DNA from: Stenogyne calaminthoides
Taxonomy: Eukaryota > Streptophyta > Magnoliopsida > Lamiales > Lamiaceae
Direction of reading: 5' to 3'
DNA: 64,000 nt
Assembly (NCBI GenBank): GCA_037126765.1
Contig: JBBCBC010000001.1
Location: 18,928,622 to 18,992,621 of the forward strand
The position numbers and the translations under genes are program-made. Below, in pieces: positions 45,095 through 57,408 of the stretch. Numbering within the stretch: the first letter of the stretch is position 1; each line of letters starts with the position of its first letter. The notes beneath the pieces are model-generated. The model did no database searches. It had not been told where the DNA came from and saw nothing but the letters and a program-made list of their open reading frames with translations.

Positions 45095-47949
45095 AAAATG
45101 TCAATTCATCGTTAGTCAATGATCTGCGTTTTCCGAATCTATAATCCACAAGGATAAAATTCAGTCATAAATACATCACCTTAGACAATTATGCTAAAAT
45201 CAAATAATTACAATGAAGTTCTTTGTCCCTCTTGGACTTAAGATACTCATAAGTAAAATGACCAAGATTCTAGGTCATCTAATTTTTAGTTTTGCATATC
45301 TCTTCTTCTTATTCTTCTTAGCATTAAGATTAATTTGAAGTTTAATTGTAGTATTTCTAATTTAATACTGCTTGTCATTTCCTTCATTCCTTCCAGTATG
45401 TCTTTTATTTAGAGTTTGAATAGTTTCAAGAACTGGATTTAGAAAAAAGAACACTTGATACAGACTTGACATCTTCAAGTATTATATCCTTCAACTCAAC
45501 AATAGGAATTGAATAAGCGAAAGTCTATACTTTCATCACGGGACGTGATAACCCTCAAGTGCTCCAATTGTAAGGAAATGACCATATTAGATCTGAATTT
45601 GATGTTATTCAGAAAGTGAAATGCTACCATACTTCTCTATCAGATATTGCAAAATATTCGTAAGTTATAAGGTTTTGCACACACTCAAGGATCATATTAT
45701 CTATAACTGAGCTCACCAGTCTGTCATGAGCTAGGAATTTCTCATATTCCAAGCAAATGTAAGTCGATCTTTTGATCCATTTTGATCTGAATCTACATCC
45801 CAATCCCAGATCTTCCATAACATGGTAGATAATACTCAATGCATCTTGTTCTCCAAGAACATTTAATTAATTATGACATCACATGTCATAATTATCGTCA
45901 TTGAGTTTGTTTAATTTTATTTAACTCAGCGTTGATAGCTTTTGAAGCTATTGATTGGTTTGATTGAAGTGATTCAATGAGTTAATGTACATTTATGTAT
46001 CAATATGTTCAATGTTATGCTAACAGATATTTGAAAAATTTAATACAAAATTTGACATCGAAAAATGACTTAAAACCATTAATCATCAATCTCATTAAGT
46101 ATCCTCATTAATCAGATTCAGTTCCAAAACATGAACAAAATCAGTTCTAGCTTTTAATCCAATAAACAGCTAAAACTCTCACTTAACAACATGAAATAAC
46201 ATGCTTAATAACATTTATCATTATAAACGTAATAAAGCATAATCATGTTATGAGTTAATAAAATAACTCAAAGTAGTCAAAAGAATCTCATGGCTACTAT
46301 AAGCCCAAAAAATCAACTACTAAAGTTATTCTTAATATAATCTTATTTCAGCATATGAATAATTTGAATCCTCTTTGGCATTTATGTCCCTTGTGTACCA
46401 CATCTAGTACCGACATTATGCAAAAATATATGGCGTAGGGATTTAGGTGATGATTCATATTCAAGCGTTACATTTACCTCTCAAGGTAATAACACCGAAT
46501 CAATTAATCATTTTTAATACATAGACATGTCGTCCCAACAACTTGTCTACTTACATCTTTAACCCAATCCACCAATAATTTTCTTATAACATTATCACAA
46601 GTACTATTAAATTCCAATCTAGACATAATTTAATCCTAGAAAACTACTTTAAGTTTTCTTGAAAATGTCATAGCTCAAGATTCAACTTTTATAAAGTCTT
46701 GAGCTATTAAGTTGAATTATCTAATGTGATAATAAAAGAAAACGATTAAACTATCCATCTCCGTCAAACAATTTAATGTTCCAAAAAATTATGTGCTAGC
46801 TTTTCAAGTAATTCTTAAAAAAAATTGCATAAACAAATCTCGAATTTATAGAACACAAATTGTTCATTAATTCGAGTCAAACCTTTTAAAATTTAGCAAC
46901 CATTTAGACATCCAATGCTTAAATATTTAACACATGAATTATTAAGCTTACGATTACGCAAGAAAAAATAATTCTCAAGCATAATAAGCTAATTTACAAG
47001 TGTAAATAATTCAACTACGATTCTCAAACTAATAGTTAAATAAATACTCGAACATCCTCGGTTCAAATATTAAATTTTTTTATGCAAATTAAGAATCTAC
47101 ATTGAAAAATATGAATATAGCAATTTTCGGAACCAAAATCGGAGTTAAAACGAGCCCAAACGAGCCAAAATAATATTACAAGACCGCACACATCGGTAAA
47201 CAGCTTAAGAAGGCCGGAAAACCACTTTTTTGCCCGGAAACCACATCCACGCGCCAGCAAAACCGCCTGACGCACAGCCAGAAGTCTGACACACGCCACC
47301 ACGCGATCCCACGCGTCTGGACGCGCCGGTCAGCCATTCGCGCGTGGTGTGCACGCGCCACTGGACCGGAGGCGGTTTGGTCAAGCGGTTCGCGGTTTGA
47401 ACCGCTGGTTCGGTTCAGGAATAGACCAGTTGACCCGGTTTAGACTTAAGTTTCAAAAAATTACAATTAGGTCCTCAAAGAAAGCCGAATTCTCATAAAT
47501 AGACCCCTGTCTTTTCTGAAACTTTGCTATTTGGTCCCAAAAACGTGAGAAATTTCAAAAAATCATATCTCACTTGTTTCTCAACCAAAATCAATAAATA
47601 ATATTTCGTTTGAATCGTCTTCCAACGTAGATTAACTTAGTACTAAGAATATACCAAAAATCATTCTGTACTATTCGCAATTCGCGATCAAAGTTCACAA
47701 AATTTTTCAAAGATCGATTTAATTCGCACAAACGGCTTGGTCAAAATTCTTAAATTTTACAGATACATTATACATCATATCACGCACATACAATAAAATT
47801 TTCAGGCCCCAATTCGTCCATTTCAATAAATCGAAAAATTGAAAAAATTTAGAACTTATGCAATTCAATCGCGAAAATAGGCCATATCACACATACAGGG
47901 CATATAAACGTGTGAGAATCGTAAAAGCATACAAGAATCCAACACAATG
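45095..47949 (-). mobile_element. Internal region of element D, non-coding
   Basis: 2.9 kb downstream (minus strand) of a PBS, with no gag or pol motif in any frame. It is AT-rich apart from a GC-rich stretch at 47,210-47,420. I read it as the internal part of a large non-autonomous (LARD-like) element interrupted by C at 45,094. The remainder and the second LTR must lie beyond C, outside the window. If no second LTR exists there, this is simply intergenic DNA. Confidence 0.5.
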
Positions 47950-47961
47950 ACTCTGATACCA
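47950..47961 (-). other. Primer-binding site of element D
   Basis: tggtatcagagt on the minus strand beside an LTR-type end (ttccaaca), complementary to initiator tRNA-Met. Confidence 0.7.
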
Positions 47962-47962
47962 T

Positions 47963-48427
47963 TGTTGGAATACGGGGGTTAGAAATTCACTAACCTCAAT
48001 TGCAGAATATTGCAGCGGAAGGAAGAACCCGGTTGAATTCTACGTACGTACTGGATCCTCAGAGCCCGAAACACAACCACACGAATTAATCACGGATTGC
48101 TTCCATTAATTACAATTTAAGAGCCCTTATTGATTGCACATCATATGTGATAAAATGAGAATGAGAATTTTCTGTATTCCCCGTTCTACGTGTGGAGTCA
48201 GAGAGAAGAGAATGGAGAGTAGAAACCGTAACTTCTCATCAGGGAGAAATCTTAAATTTCATCTCTATATATTCTCCTGGAAGTTATCAAACTTCCCAAA
48301 ATTGGAATTATCCACTTTCATGGGTGGATATTTATTAATAAATAATTAATTATTATCTATTAACTTTCACTTATCAATGGTAATAAACGGGCTCAAAGAA
48401 GCGAGGGAGAGATTCAAGATTTGAGAG
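47963..48427 (-). repeat. 5' LTR of element D, part before element E
   Basis: Starts (plus strand) at tgttggaatacggg next to the PBS. The LTR is interrupted at 48,427 by E and should resume at 55,802. Its outer edge on the right is not clear: tttaca near 55,830 and gtaaca near 55,922 are possible ends. Confidence 0.55.
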
Positions 48428-48819
48428 TGTTGTAACCAGAATTATCACACGTCAGCAGGGCCAACAAAGACCTGAATCGACCCGACCCGACAGGAGGTCA
48501 AAAGTCACACAGAAGATGATTTGTCGTGCTTACACATACGATTTGTCATGCTTATTTGTTATGCTTATGATTTGTCGTGCTGGTCCTCTTTATATAAAGA
48601 ACCTCACCCTTCATTGTAAAAAACTCTGGAATGTTTCCCTCATTCCTCTTATATACCAAAAAAACCATATTTCGGGAAGAACTATGGTTCTTCCCGCAGT
48701 GTTCTTGTTCGATTAATTATTTATTTGGTGGTTAAATTCAACAAGCCACATCAGAATCGTTAAATATTTGACTATCAACAATTGGCACATCAGAATCGTT
48801 AAATATTTGACTATCAACA
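48428..48819 (+). repeat. 5' LTR of element E
   Basis: TGTTGTAACC to GACTATCAACA. It contains repeats of the type tgatttgtcgtgctta (48,518-48,580). Its last 39 bases are a tandem duplication that includes the first bases of the PBS (48,747-48,785 and 48,786-48,824), so the original LTR end may be 48,780. Confidence 0.88.
48591..48598 (+). promoter_or_regulatory. TATA box of the E LTR
   Basis: tatataaa after cctctt, preceded by the tgatttgtcgtgctta repeats. The same arrangement is at about 55,608-55,616 in the 3' LTR. Confidence 0.6.
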
Positions 48820-48820
48820 A

Positions 48821-48838
48821 TTGGCGCTAGAAGGAGGG
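48821..48838 (+). other. Primer-binding site region of element E
   Basis: ttggcgctagaaggaggg follows the LTR end. TTGGCGC starts are common at this place in plant gypsy-type elements. I have not assigned the tRNA. Confidence 0.6.
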
Positions 48839-50330
48839 TGATTAAAAAATTCATCATTCGAAAATCCAAAAATCCAGAAATCACAAGAACACAGCCCAGA
48901 AACAATCTTCAAAGCCCACGACTTTATTCAAGAAATACCCATACCAATTTCAGAAAAAATTTCTCTTTGGAATTTACCAAAGAAAAAATGCAGAAAAGAG
49001 AAAAAGATCAACACGATATTTTTCTACAACCAAAACATAAGGATTTTTTTCCAATTGATTATCCAGGAGAGATGTTCAGCAACACCCAAACCAAAAAATT
49101 GACACCCTTCATCCAATATCATCTTCAACAAAACCCAAATAAAAAATCTAACAACCAAACCTACATACCAGGTTCAGGTGTATACATACACATATACATA
49201 CAAAAAAAAAGAAAAAAAGAGAGAGGATGTGAAGAACAGGGCCATGACCCAGATCGCACCACATCGTCGTGAGTTCTGCAATGACTTCGCTCCCCCGATA
49301 CAAGCGCCCGCCGCACCTCACCGCCTCACCTTCGCCACTTTTCGACGTTAAGGCGCGGCAAGACGATATTGCCGCTTTCACCCCGATTTTTCAGACCACC
49401 AAATACATCAGAGCCTCGTCCCATCGTCATACCAAGGCTCGACGCCGCAAGACAGTCGCGACATCAAATCTCCGACGCACCATCATCATCCGAAACCGCT
49501 GGATTTTTCACGATGAACAACCAGATTTCCAAATCTCCCGCAGCCGCCTCACCTCCGCCGCTGCACCGGCGTCGCCGTACCCAGGCACCCCCAACGATTC
49601 AGCCGCGTCCACGACATCACTCGCCCGAAACCGCCGCACCGACCTCGCCATCACCGCTCCACACGAAACTGGATTTCATGGCGCAGCGTGGAAGGCTTCG
49701 TGGCGATGGGAGGTGAATCCGTCTGCTACGTTGCACGAGTCACAGAAAAAGGGTTGGGCCGGTTCTTCATTTAAATTCTGTGGGCCCAGATTTTCGGCCA
49801 AGCTTAAAAAAAAAAAAGAAGCAGCTCGGGAAAAGAAAATTAGACGAGCACCCGGAGTCTCGAGACCGACTAAAAGAATCAACGGGTAGTCCTTTTACCC
49901 ACGCCACCAGATTTATTCTGCTTATGTCCTCGTGGCTTTTCATTCATTCATTCATTTTTTGCTATACTTGGAATGGTCGCACCTAAGCCGGACCACCAGA
50001 ACAAAGACGAACAAGCAGAGCTTTATGTTCACCTGACGAAATAATTCATACTTACAGATGCCCGCAACAAAGCGAGCAATGGGTACGGGGTCGCAACTAA
50101 ATAAGATGACCCGATCAAAATAGTGATTGCGGCAAACATAAGACGATCACGAAAGAAAAAGGGGGTTGCACATAAGTTAATCAATCTGGTTGCAGCTAAA
50201 TAAGACAACCAATCTGATTGCAACTCAATAAGACAATCAAAAAACCAAAGAAGTCAGGTTGAACACAAGCACATACGAAGTTCGATTCATTTCCAAAAAA
50301 AGCCGTTTAGGTCGAACACAAAAAGCCTAT
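48839..50330 (+). other. Leader of element E: open frames without recognisable product
   Basis: Two open stretches (48,838-49,272, Lys/Asn/Gln-rich; 49,281-49,889, Arg/Ser/Pro-rich) overlap. Neither has a gag motif, zinc knuckle or other domain. Their composition (poly-A runs, CCG/CGC-rich Pro/Ser/Arg coding) fits a long untranslated leader at least as well as a gene. 49,890-50,330 has short catccaat/gacaatc-type repeats and nothing else. Confidence 0.5.
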
Positions 50331-50339
50331 AGACTAAAC

Positions 50340-50720
50340 CTCGGTCCACCTTCTCGGCGATGATTCTGCCCACCTCCTTGGCGTGGCACTACCGCCTTCT
50401 CGGCGATGATTCTGCCCGCCTCCTCGGCGCTGGCATTTCCGCCTTTTCGACGATGATTCTGCCCGTCTCCTCGGCGCTGGCATTTCTGCCTTTTCGGCGA
50501 TGATTTTGCCCGCCTCCTCGGCACTGGCATTTCCACCTTTTCGGAGATGATTACGCCCCTCTTGTGGCCCGCTAATCCTTTTTTGGCACCGATGATTACG
50601 CCCGCCTCCTGCGGCAGCATCTTGCCTTCTCAGCGATGATTTTACCCGCCTCTTTGGCGCTGGTAATACCGCCTATTCGACGATGATTCTACCCGCCTTC
50701 TAGGCGTCGGCTTCCCACTA
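50340..50720. repeat. Tandem array 1 in element E (~47-bp unit)
   Basis: About eight units of roughly 47 bp: ggcgatgattctgcccgcc, tcctcggcgctggcatttcc, gccttttc. Each unit has one or two CGCC-N5-GGCG elements such as cgcctcctcggcg. Confidence 0.85.
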
Positions 50721-52480
50721 ACTCGGCGATGTCCAGTCCACCGTTTTAGCGAAGTATTCTCCGCCTTTCCGGTGAATAGGTTAAATCGGCCTTTCTGGCG
50801 GACGGCACCCTTCCTTCTCGGCGTCGGCTCCCCGCTAACTCGGCGATGTCCAGTCCGTCATTTTAGCGAAGTATTCTCCGCCTTTCAGGCAAATGAGTTT
50901 GTCGGCCTTTACGGCGATGACCTGCCTGCCTTCTCGGCGTCGGCTCCCCGCTAACTCGGCAATGTCCAGTCCGCCGTTTTAGTGAAGTATTCTCCACTTT
51001 TCCTGCGAATGAGTTTGTCGGCCTTTACGGCAACGACCTGCCCGCCTTCTCGGCGTCGGCTCCCTAACTCGGTGATGTCTAGTCCGCCGTTTTTAGCGAA
51101 GTATTCTCCGCCTTTCCAGCGAATGAGTTCGTCGGCCTTTACGGCGACGACCAGCCCACCTTCTTGGCGAATGAGTTCATCGGCCTTTACGGCGACGACC
51201 TGCCCGCCTTCTCGGCGTCGGCTCCCCGCTAACTCGGCAATGTCAAGTCTGCCATTTTAGCAAAGTATTCTCTGCCTTTCCGGCGAATGAGTTCGTCGGC
51301 CTTTACGGCGACGACCTGCCGCCTTCTCGGTGAATGAGTTCGTCGGCCTTTACGACGATGACTTGCCCGCCTTCTTGGCGTTGCCTCCCCGCTACCTCGA
51401 CGATGTCCAGTCCGCCGTTTTAGCGAAGCATTCTCCATCTTCTCGGTGAATGAGATCGTCGTCCTTCATGGTGACAACCTGCCTGCCTTCTCAGCGTCGA
51501 CTCCCTGCTACCTCAGCGATGTCCAGTCCGCCGTTTTAGCGTAGTATTCTCCACCTTTCCGGATATTGAGTTTGTCAGCCTTTACGGCGATGACCTGCCC
51601 GCCTTCTTGGCGTCGACTCCCCGCTACCTCGGTGGTGTTTAGTCTGTCGATTTAGCGAAGTATTCTCCGCCTTCTCAGCCAATGAGATCGTCTGCCTTTA
51701 CGGCGATGACCTGCCCGCCTTCTCAGCGTCGGTTCCCCGCTACCTCGGCGATGTCCAGTCCGCCGATTTAGCGAAGTATTCTCCGCCTTCTCGGCGAATG
51801 AGATCATTGGCCTTTACGGCGATTACCTGCCTGTCTTCTCTGCATCGGCTCCCCGCAAACTCGGTGATTTCTAGTCCACCATTTTAGCATAGTATTCTCG
51901 CCTTTTCCGGTGAATGATATCATCTGCCTTTACTGCGATGACCTGCCCACCTTCTCGGCGTCAGCTCCCCGCTACCTCGACGATGTCCAGTCCGCCATTT
52001 TAGCGAAGCATTCTCTGCCTTCTCGGTGAATGAGATCGTCGGCCTTCACGGCGATAACCTACCCGCCTTCTCGGCGTCGGCTCCCCGCTACCTCGGTGAT
52101 CTCCAGTCCGCCGTTTTAGCATAGTATTCTCCGCCTTTTCGGCGAATGAGTTCGTCGGCCTTTACGGCGATGACTTGCCTGCCTTCTTGGCGTCGACTCC
52201 CCGCTACCTCGGCGATGTCCAGTCCGCCGATTTAGCGAAGTATTCTTCGTCTTCTCGGCGAATGAGGTCGTTGGCCTTTACGGCGAAGACCTGCCCGCCT
52301 TCTTGGAATCAGCTCCCCGCTATCTCGGCGATGTCCAGTCCACCGATTTAGCAAAGTATTCTCCGCCTTCTCGGCGAATGAGATCATCGGACTTTACGGC
52401 GATGACCTGACCGCCTTCTTGGCGTCGGCTCCCCGCTACCTCGGCGATGTCCATTCCGCCGATTTAGCAAAATCTTCCTC
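50721..52480. repeat. Tandem array 2 in element E (~116-bp unit)
   Basis: About 15 units of roughly 116 bp. Each contains gaatgagttcgtcggcc, tttacggcgatgacctg, cccgccttctcggcgtcggc, tccccgctacctcggcgatg, tccagtccgccgttttagcg and aagtattctccgcctt. Recurrent CGCC-N5-GGCG elements are cgccttctcggcg and cgcctttccggcg. Confidence 0.9.
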
Positions 52481-54790
52481 GCCATCCAGACGACGAGATC
52501 GACCGCCTTTACGGCATTTATCCGCCTTACTGGCGTTGATCCGCCCTATCGCTTTTAGGTCTTTGGGCCTTTAAACGGCACGCGTATTCCGCCGAGTGAA
52601 GTGCTTCTTGCCATCCCGGCGATGAGATCGACCGCCTTTAAGGCGTTCATCCACCTTTACAACGTTGATCTGCCCGTCTTTTAGCGGCGGCTTTCGCTTT
52701 ACGTCGTATTCAGCCGAAAAGTGCTCCCTCGCCATCCGGCGATGAGATGACCCCGCCTTTCTGGAGTTCATCAACCTTCGACATTGATCTGCCCGCCTTT
52801 TAGGCCGCCTTCCTTCTTCGGCGTCGTATTCCGGCGAAGCGGCTCTCCTCGCCGTCCTGCGATGAGATCGACCCTCGCTTTATGGTGTTCATCCGTCTTT
52901 CTGGCGTTGATCTGCTTCGCTTTTAGCGGCGGCCTTCGCCGGCGTCGCCTTGTCGGCGAAGTGCTACCGCCATCGATGACGATTCGACCGCCTTATACGG
53001 CGTTGATTCGCCAAGCTACGGTGTTGATCTGCCCACGATGAGATTTACCTTTACGGCGTTAAATCCACCTTCTGGTTGATCTGCCTTTTCCATCGCCCGG
53101 TGATGCATATTCCATGAAGTGCTCCCTCGCCATCCGGCGATGAGATCGGTACCCGCTTCTGGCGTTGATATGCTTTCGTCTTTTAAGCGGCGGCCTTCCC
53201 GGCGTCGTATTCCGCCCGGGTGTTCCTCGCCATCCGGCCGATGAGATCGGCTTACCTTTCTGACGTTCATCCGCCTTTAGCGTTGATCGCCCGCCTTTTA
53301 GGTCTTGGCCTTCGGCCGGCAATGCATATTCCACGGCGAAGTGCTCCCCGCCGTCCGGCGATGAGATCGACCTCGTTCTGGCGTTCGTCCGCCTTCTGGC
53401 GTTGATCTACCCGCGCTTTTAAGCGTGGCCTTCGCCCGCGTCGTATTCCGCCCGGCGAAGTGCTCCCTCGCCGTCCAGGCAGCGAGATCGACCGCCTTTA
53501 CGACATTCATCCGCCTTTATGGTGTTGATTTGCCCGCCTTTTAGGTGCTGGCCTTCCGCTTCGACGTTGCGTATTCCGCCGAGCGAAGTGCTCCTCGCCA
53601 TCCCGGCTATGAGATCGACCGCCTTTACGGTGTTCATCCGCCTTTACGGCGTTGATCTGCCCGATTTTTAGGCGCTGGCCTTCCTCTTCGGCGATGCATA
53701 TTCCGCAGAGCAAAGTGCTCCTCGCCATCCGGCGGCAGATCGACCGCGCTTCTGGCGTTGATTTAACCGCCTTTTTAAGCGGCCCGGCCTTCGGCTTCGG
53801 CGTCGTATTCTACTTAAATGGGTGTTCCTCGCCATCCTGGCGACGAGATCGACCGCCTTTATGGAGTTCATCCTCCTTTACGGTGTTGATATGCCTGCCT
53901 TTTAGGCATGCTCCTCGCCATCCCGGCGATGAGATCGACCGCCTTTACGACGTTCATCCGCGCGCAGTAAGCGGCAAACCCTTCGCCCGGCGATGCATAT
54001 TCGCCCGGCGTGCTACTCTCGCCATCCCGTCGGCAGATCGACCGCCTTTACGGTTTTCATCCGCCTTTAAGGCGTTGATCTGCCTGCCCCTTTAGCGCCC
54101 GACCTTTCACTTGCGTCACGTATTTTGCAGCGTAGTACTCCTGCCATCCGGCGATGAAGATAAAACGCCTTTCACGGTGTTGATCTACGCCGCCTTTGGA
54201 AGCGGCCTTCGGCAGCGTGCGTGATACGCCATCTGAAGTGCTCCTCATCATCCGGCGGCAGATCGACCCCCAGCTACGGCGTTCATCGCGCTTCCCGCGT
54301 TAATCTGCCCCGCTTTAAGACCTTCGGCTCGGCGGCATTCAGCCGGCGAAGTCGCCGCCACCCGGCGATGAGATCGACCGCCTTTATGGCGTTCTTACCC
54401 CTTCACGACATTTATCGCGCCCGCGTTTTGCCTTTAGCCTTCCTCCCGGCGTCATATTCCTCGGTGAAGTGCTCCTCGCCATCCCGGCGATGAGATCGAC
54501 GGCCTTTATGACATTCATCCGCCTTTACGGCGTTGATCTACCCGCCTTTTAGGCGCTGGCCTTCCTCTTCGGCGATGCATATTCCTCCGAGTGAAGTGCT
54601 CCTCGCCATCCCGACGATGAGATTGACCTCCTTACGGCGTTCATCCGCCTTTACGGCGTTGATATGCCCACCTTTTAGGCACTGTCCTTCCCCTACGGCG
54701 ATGCGTATTTCACCGAGCGAATTGCTCCTCGCCATCTCGGCGACGAGATCGACCGCCTTTACGGCGTTCATAAGTTGTTACGGCGTCAAC
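52481..54790. repeat. Tandem array 3 in element E (~127-bp unit)
   Basis: About 18 units of roughly 127 bp. Each contains gatgagatcgaccgcc, tttacggcgttcatccgcc, tttacggcgttgatctgccc, gccttttaggcgctggcc, cgatgcatattccgccgagc and gaagtgctcctcgccatccc. A typical unit has four CGCC-N5-GGCG elements with the loops TTTAC (twice), TTTTA and ATCCC. Units between 52,800 and 54,450 are more irregular, probably in part through sequencing error. Confidence 0.88.
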
Positions 54791-54884
54791 CAACCCGCCT
54801 TCTTGGCGTTGGCTCTTTGTTTCGGCGTGATCGGTCCGCCTCTATCATCGTCAACCTGCTCGCCTTCATCGACTTTGGCCCTCT

Positions 54885-55065
54885 TGTAAGACCGCACAAC
54901 CAGTAAGACGATCTATACGGGGTAAAAGTCGCAAACTGCTCGGTCGAAAGTGATCGATGATGAGCGCAAAATTTACTTCTATTGATCGCACAGCTCGTAA
55001 GACGATCTAGAGGGGGGAAAGTCGCAAACTGCTCGACCATAAGTGTTTGACGACGAGCGCAAAAA
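54885..55065. repeat. Two ~90-bp direct repeats in element E
   Basis: gtaagacgatcta with aaagtcgcaaactgctcg and gacgagcgcaaaa occur twice. The following 55,066-55,375 has further short repeats around agacttc and ggggc(t/c)tcgcctcg. Confidence 0.65.
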
Positions 55066-55375
55066 TGTAAAAAGACTTCAGATTGAGGGTCTCTCGAGGT
55101 ACGAAAGCACATACAAGACTTCATCTTGAGGGGCTTCGCCTCGGCACTGAACAAAAAGACTTCGTCGACGGGGCTCGCCTCGAAGTACAAGCACAAAAAA
55201 GATCGACGACGAGCATGGGAAAGATCCGCAACACGGGGTCTCATTCTGAACGATCAAGACTTCATGGAACATCCGAGCAAGCTCGGAGGCAAACAATGTG
55301 ACCGCAGATGCAGCAAAAGATACAAGCTTATCAAGACATGAAACAAGATCGAACTCTGAACAACGTCAAAGCCCG

Positions 55376-55389
55376 ATCTTGGGGGCTAT
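55376..55389 (+). other. Polypurine tract of element E
   Basis: atcttgggggctat immediately before the LTR start TGTTGTAACC. Confidence 0.75.
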
Positions 55390-55796
55390 TGTTGTAACCA
55401 GAATTATCACACGTCAGCAGGACGAATTATCACCCGTCAGCAGGGCCCACAAAGACCTGAATCGACTCGACCCGACAGGAGGTCAAGAATCACACAGAAG
55501 ATGATTTGTCATGCTTATGACTTGTCGTGCTTATTTGTCATGCTTATGATTTGTCGTACTTACACATTTGATTTGTCATGCTTATGATTTGTCGTGCTGG
55601 TCCTCTTTATATAAAGGACCTCACTCTTCATTGTAAAAAACTCTGGAATGTTTCCATCCTTCCTCTTATATACCAAAAACCATATTTCAGGGAAGAACTA
55701 CAGTTCTTCCCGCAGTGTTCTTGTTCGATTAATTATTTGTTTGGTGGTCAAATTCAACAAGCCACATCAGAATCGTTAAATATTTGACTATCAACA
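55390..55796 (+). repeat. 3' LTR of element E
   Basis: Same ends as the 5' LTR. It has an internal repeat of gaattatcac(a/c)cgtcagcag and one more tgatttgtc-type unit than the 5' copy, but a single copy of the 39-bp terminal segment. Confidence 0.9.
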
Positions 55797-57408
55797 GAGA
55801 GTGCTACCCCAACTCTTTGTAAATTTACACGTGTGCATTCAATTAATCCGAGTAATAAGTCTTCTGAAGCAAATATACAAACAAATACCACCTCATCCAT
55901 TGAAATTTATGCATTTGTAACATCGTTATCTTCTTCACCCATTTTACCTTTCTTGGCGTTTGCCACCCCCTCATGATCCGTTAAACCTGTCGCACCCTTA
56001 ACATTTCTTCTTTCACTGCTTTACCTCTCTTGGTTATGACTTCTTTATCTTTTTGTTTTATTTTCCGTATCTCCATTGTAGATGACTTGGTTTTATTCTC
56101 TTTTGGAAAAATTAAGTATAAAAAAAAATTTTTTTCTAAATCTTAAAACATCGGTACGCACATGTTCATCTCTCTCTCTCACTGTCACACTGACTCCAGT
56201 GCTCTACCTCGCTCCCCCCCACTCTTATACTGACTCCACGTGAGTAATTTAAAATCATAAAGATGTCAGGAGATTCTTAAATTTAAAATTTTTAAATAAT
56301 TAGCTTCACAACTTAAACATGTATATAATTTATTTTAGGATGAAAACGTGAAAAATAAAATGAATATTTAAAGCTGCTCGACAGGAGATGATTCTAAATT
56401 TCTAATACATCAAAATTAACACGTGCATGTCTACAATAGTCCACCCCAATTTTGACAAACTTTCCCAAAAAAATAAAATAAAATTCAAGCATGTCCGGAA
56501 AAAAATATAGAAAAATATTAATTCAAGTTAAGGAAAAAAAATCTAGAAAATATTAATTCATGCTATGAAAAATATTAACTTGTATACTGAAAAAAGCTAA
56601 TATTTTCAATACGTACAAACTAATACACTTCTTCTCATGAGCTACTATTTTTCTTTATGAGAACTATTATATTACATATTTTTTTTTGGCGTGATAAAAA
56701 TGGGATCGAATATAAAAAATGTATCATACACCAAAAAGAAATCCTATCATCATGGGCTCTGAATATGGGCTTGCAGCTGAGATAGAAAGATATTAGGCTA
56801 TCTCAAAATGGGTCTCGATTAAAATAATTCCTAGGCATTTCTCATTAGAATACATAAATAATGTAAGAAAATAAAATTTATTTCATTTCACTTTGTTTCA
56901 TCTTATATTTCATTATCTTTAAAACATGACACATGTCATTTGTGATGGTTTATAAGAACAAATGTCACGTATTAAAAATAGTGAAATATGAGATGAAACA
57001 CTAAAGTGAACACGGAAGTCTAAACTCAAGAGACATCCAATGAAGCTTATACACTTTCACATTTCATCCACACTCAATACCACAATCAAACTTGTAAATC
57101 TTCATAAATTCATTACACTTAACAACACAAATATAAACAAAAGAATAAATACAATTGACAAATAACAGGCATTAAGGTACACATTTATGTATAGGTTGGA
57201 ACTGTGGCGATCGCGGGAGCAACATAAGGAACGTCGCGACCCTAGAATAATCTTCAGTTCATCAAACACCAGAGGCGATGCTGCAACAAAAGAATGGTAT
57301 ACCACCAGTATATAACTATATATACCCGATTATTTACCCAATAGTCTACAAAAATATTTGAAAATGAAATTGGAAAAGAAGAAGAGGTTTTATAGTAATG
57401 TTTGAAAA
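55797..57408. other. AT-rich DNA right of E, no gene seen
   Basis: Begins with the second gagag and the probable remainder of the D LTR. The rest holds no frame with a recognisable protein and no clear repeat. 57,060-57,408 would contain the 3' untranslated region of the caleosin gene. Confidence 0.5.

Larger units (their letters stand above)
48428..55796 (+). mobile_element. Element E: non-autonomous LTR retrotransposon with hairpin arrays
   Basis: 7,369 bp with LTRs of about 392 and 407 bp, target duplication gagag at 48,423-48,427 and 55,797-55,801, a PBS of TTGGCGCTAG type and a polypurine tract. No gag, protease, RT or integrase motif is visible. Most of the interior is three tandem-repeat families built from CGCC/GGCG hairpins. 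Its replication would need proteins of another element. Confidence 0.92.

Noticed and set aside
47063..47361. GC-rich minus-strand frames in the D internal region as genes
   Set aside because: Short, overlapping in several frames, and without similarity. The GC-rich patch is better seen as part of a non-coding element.
48838..49889. Two overlapping open frames of 144 and about 200 codons in E as genes
   Set aside because: Biased composition, no domain, no gag motif, and the apparent start of the second is a GTG. They are kept only as the leader of E.
50327..54251. Numerous open frames across the E arrays
   Set aside because: Arg/Pro/Ala-rich products of GC-rich tandem repeats on both strands; they change frame with unit length and have no similarity to known proteins.
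50340..54790. CRISPR-like array because of regular repeats
   Set aside because: The units are directly adjacent without unique spacers and lie inside an LTR element of a plant genome.
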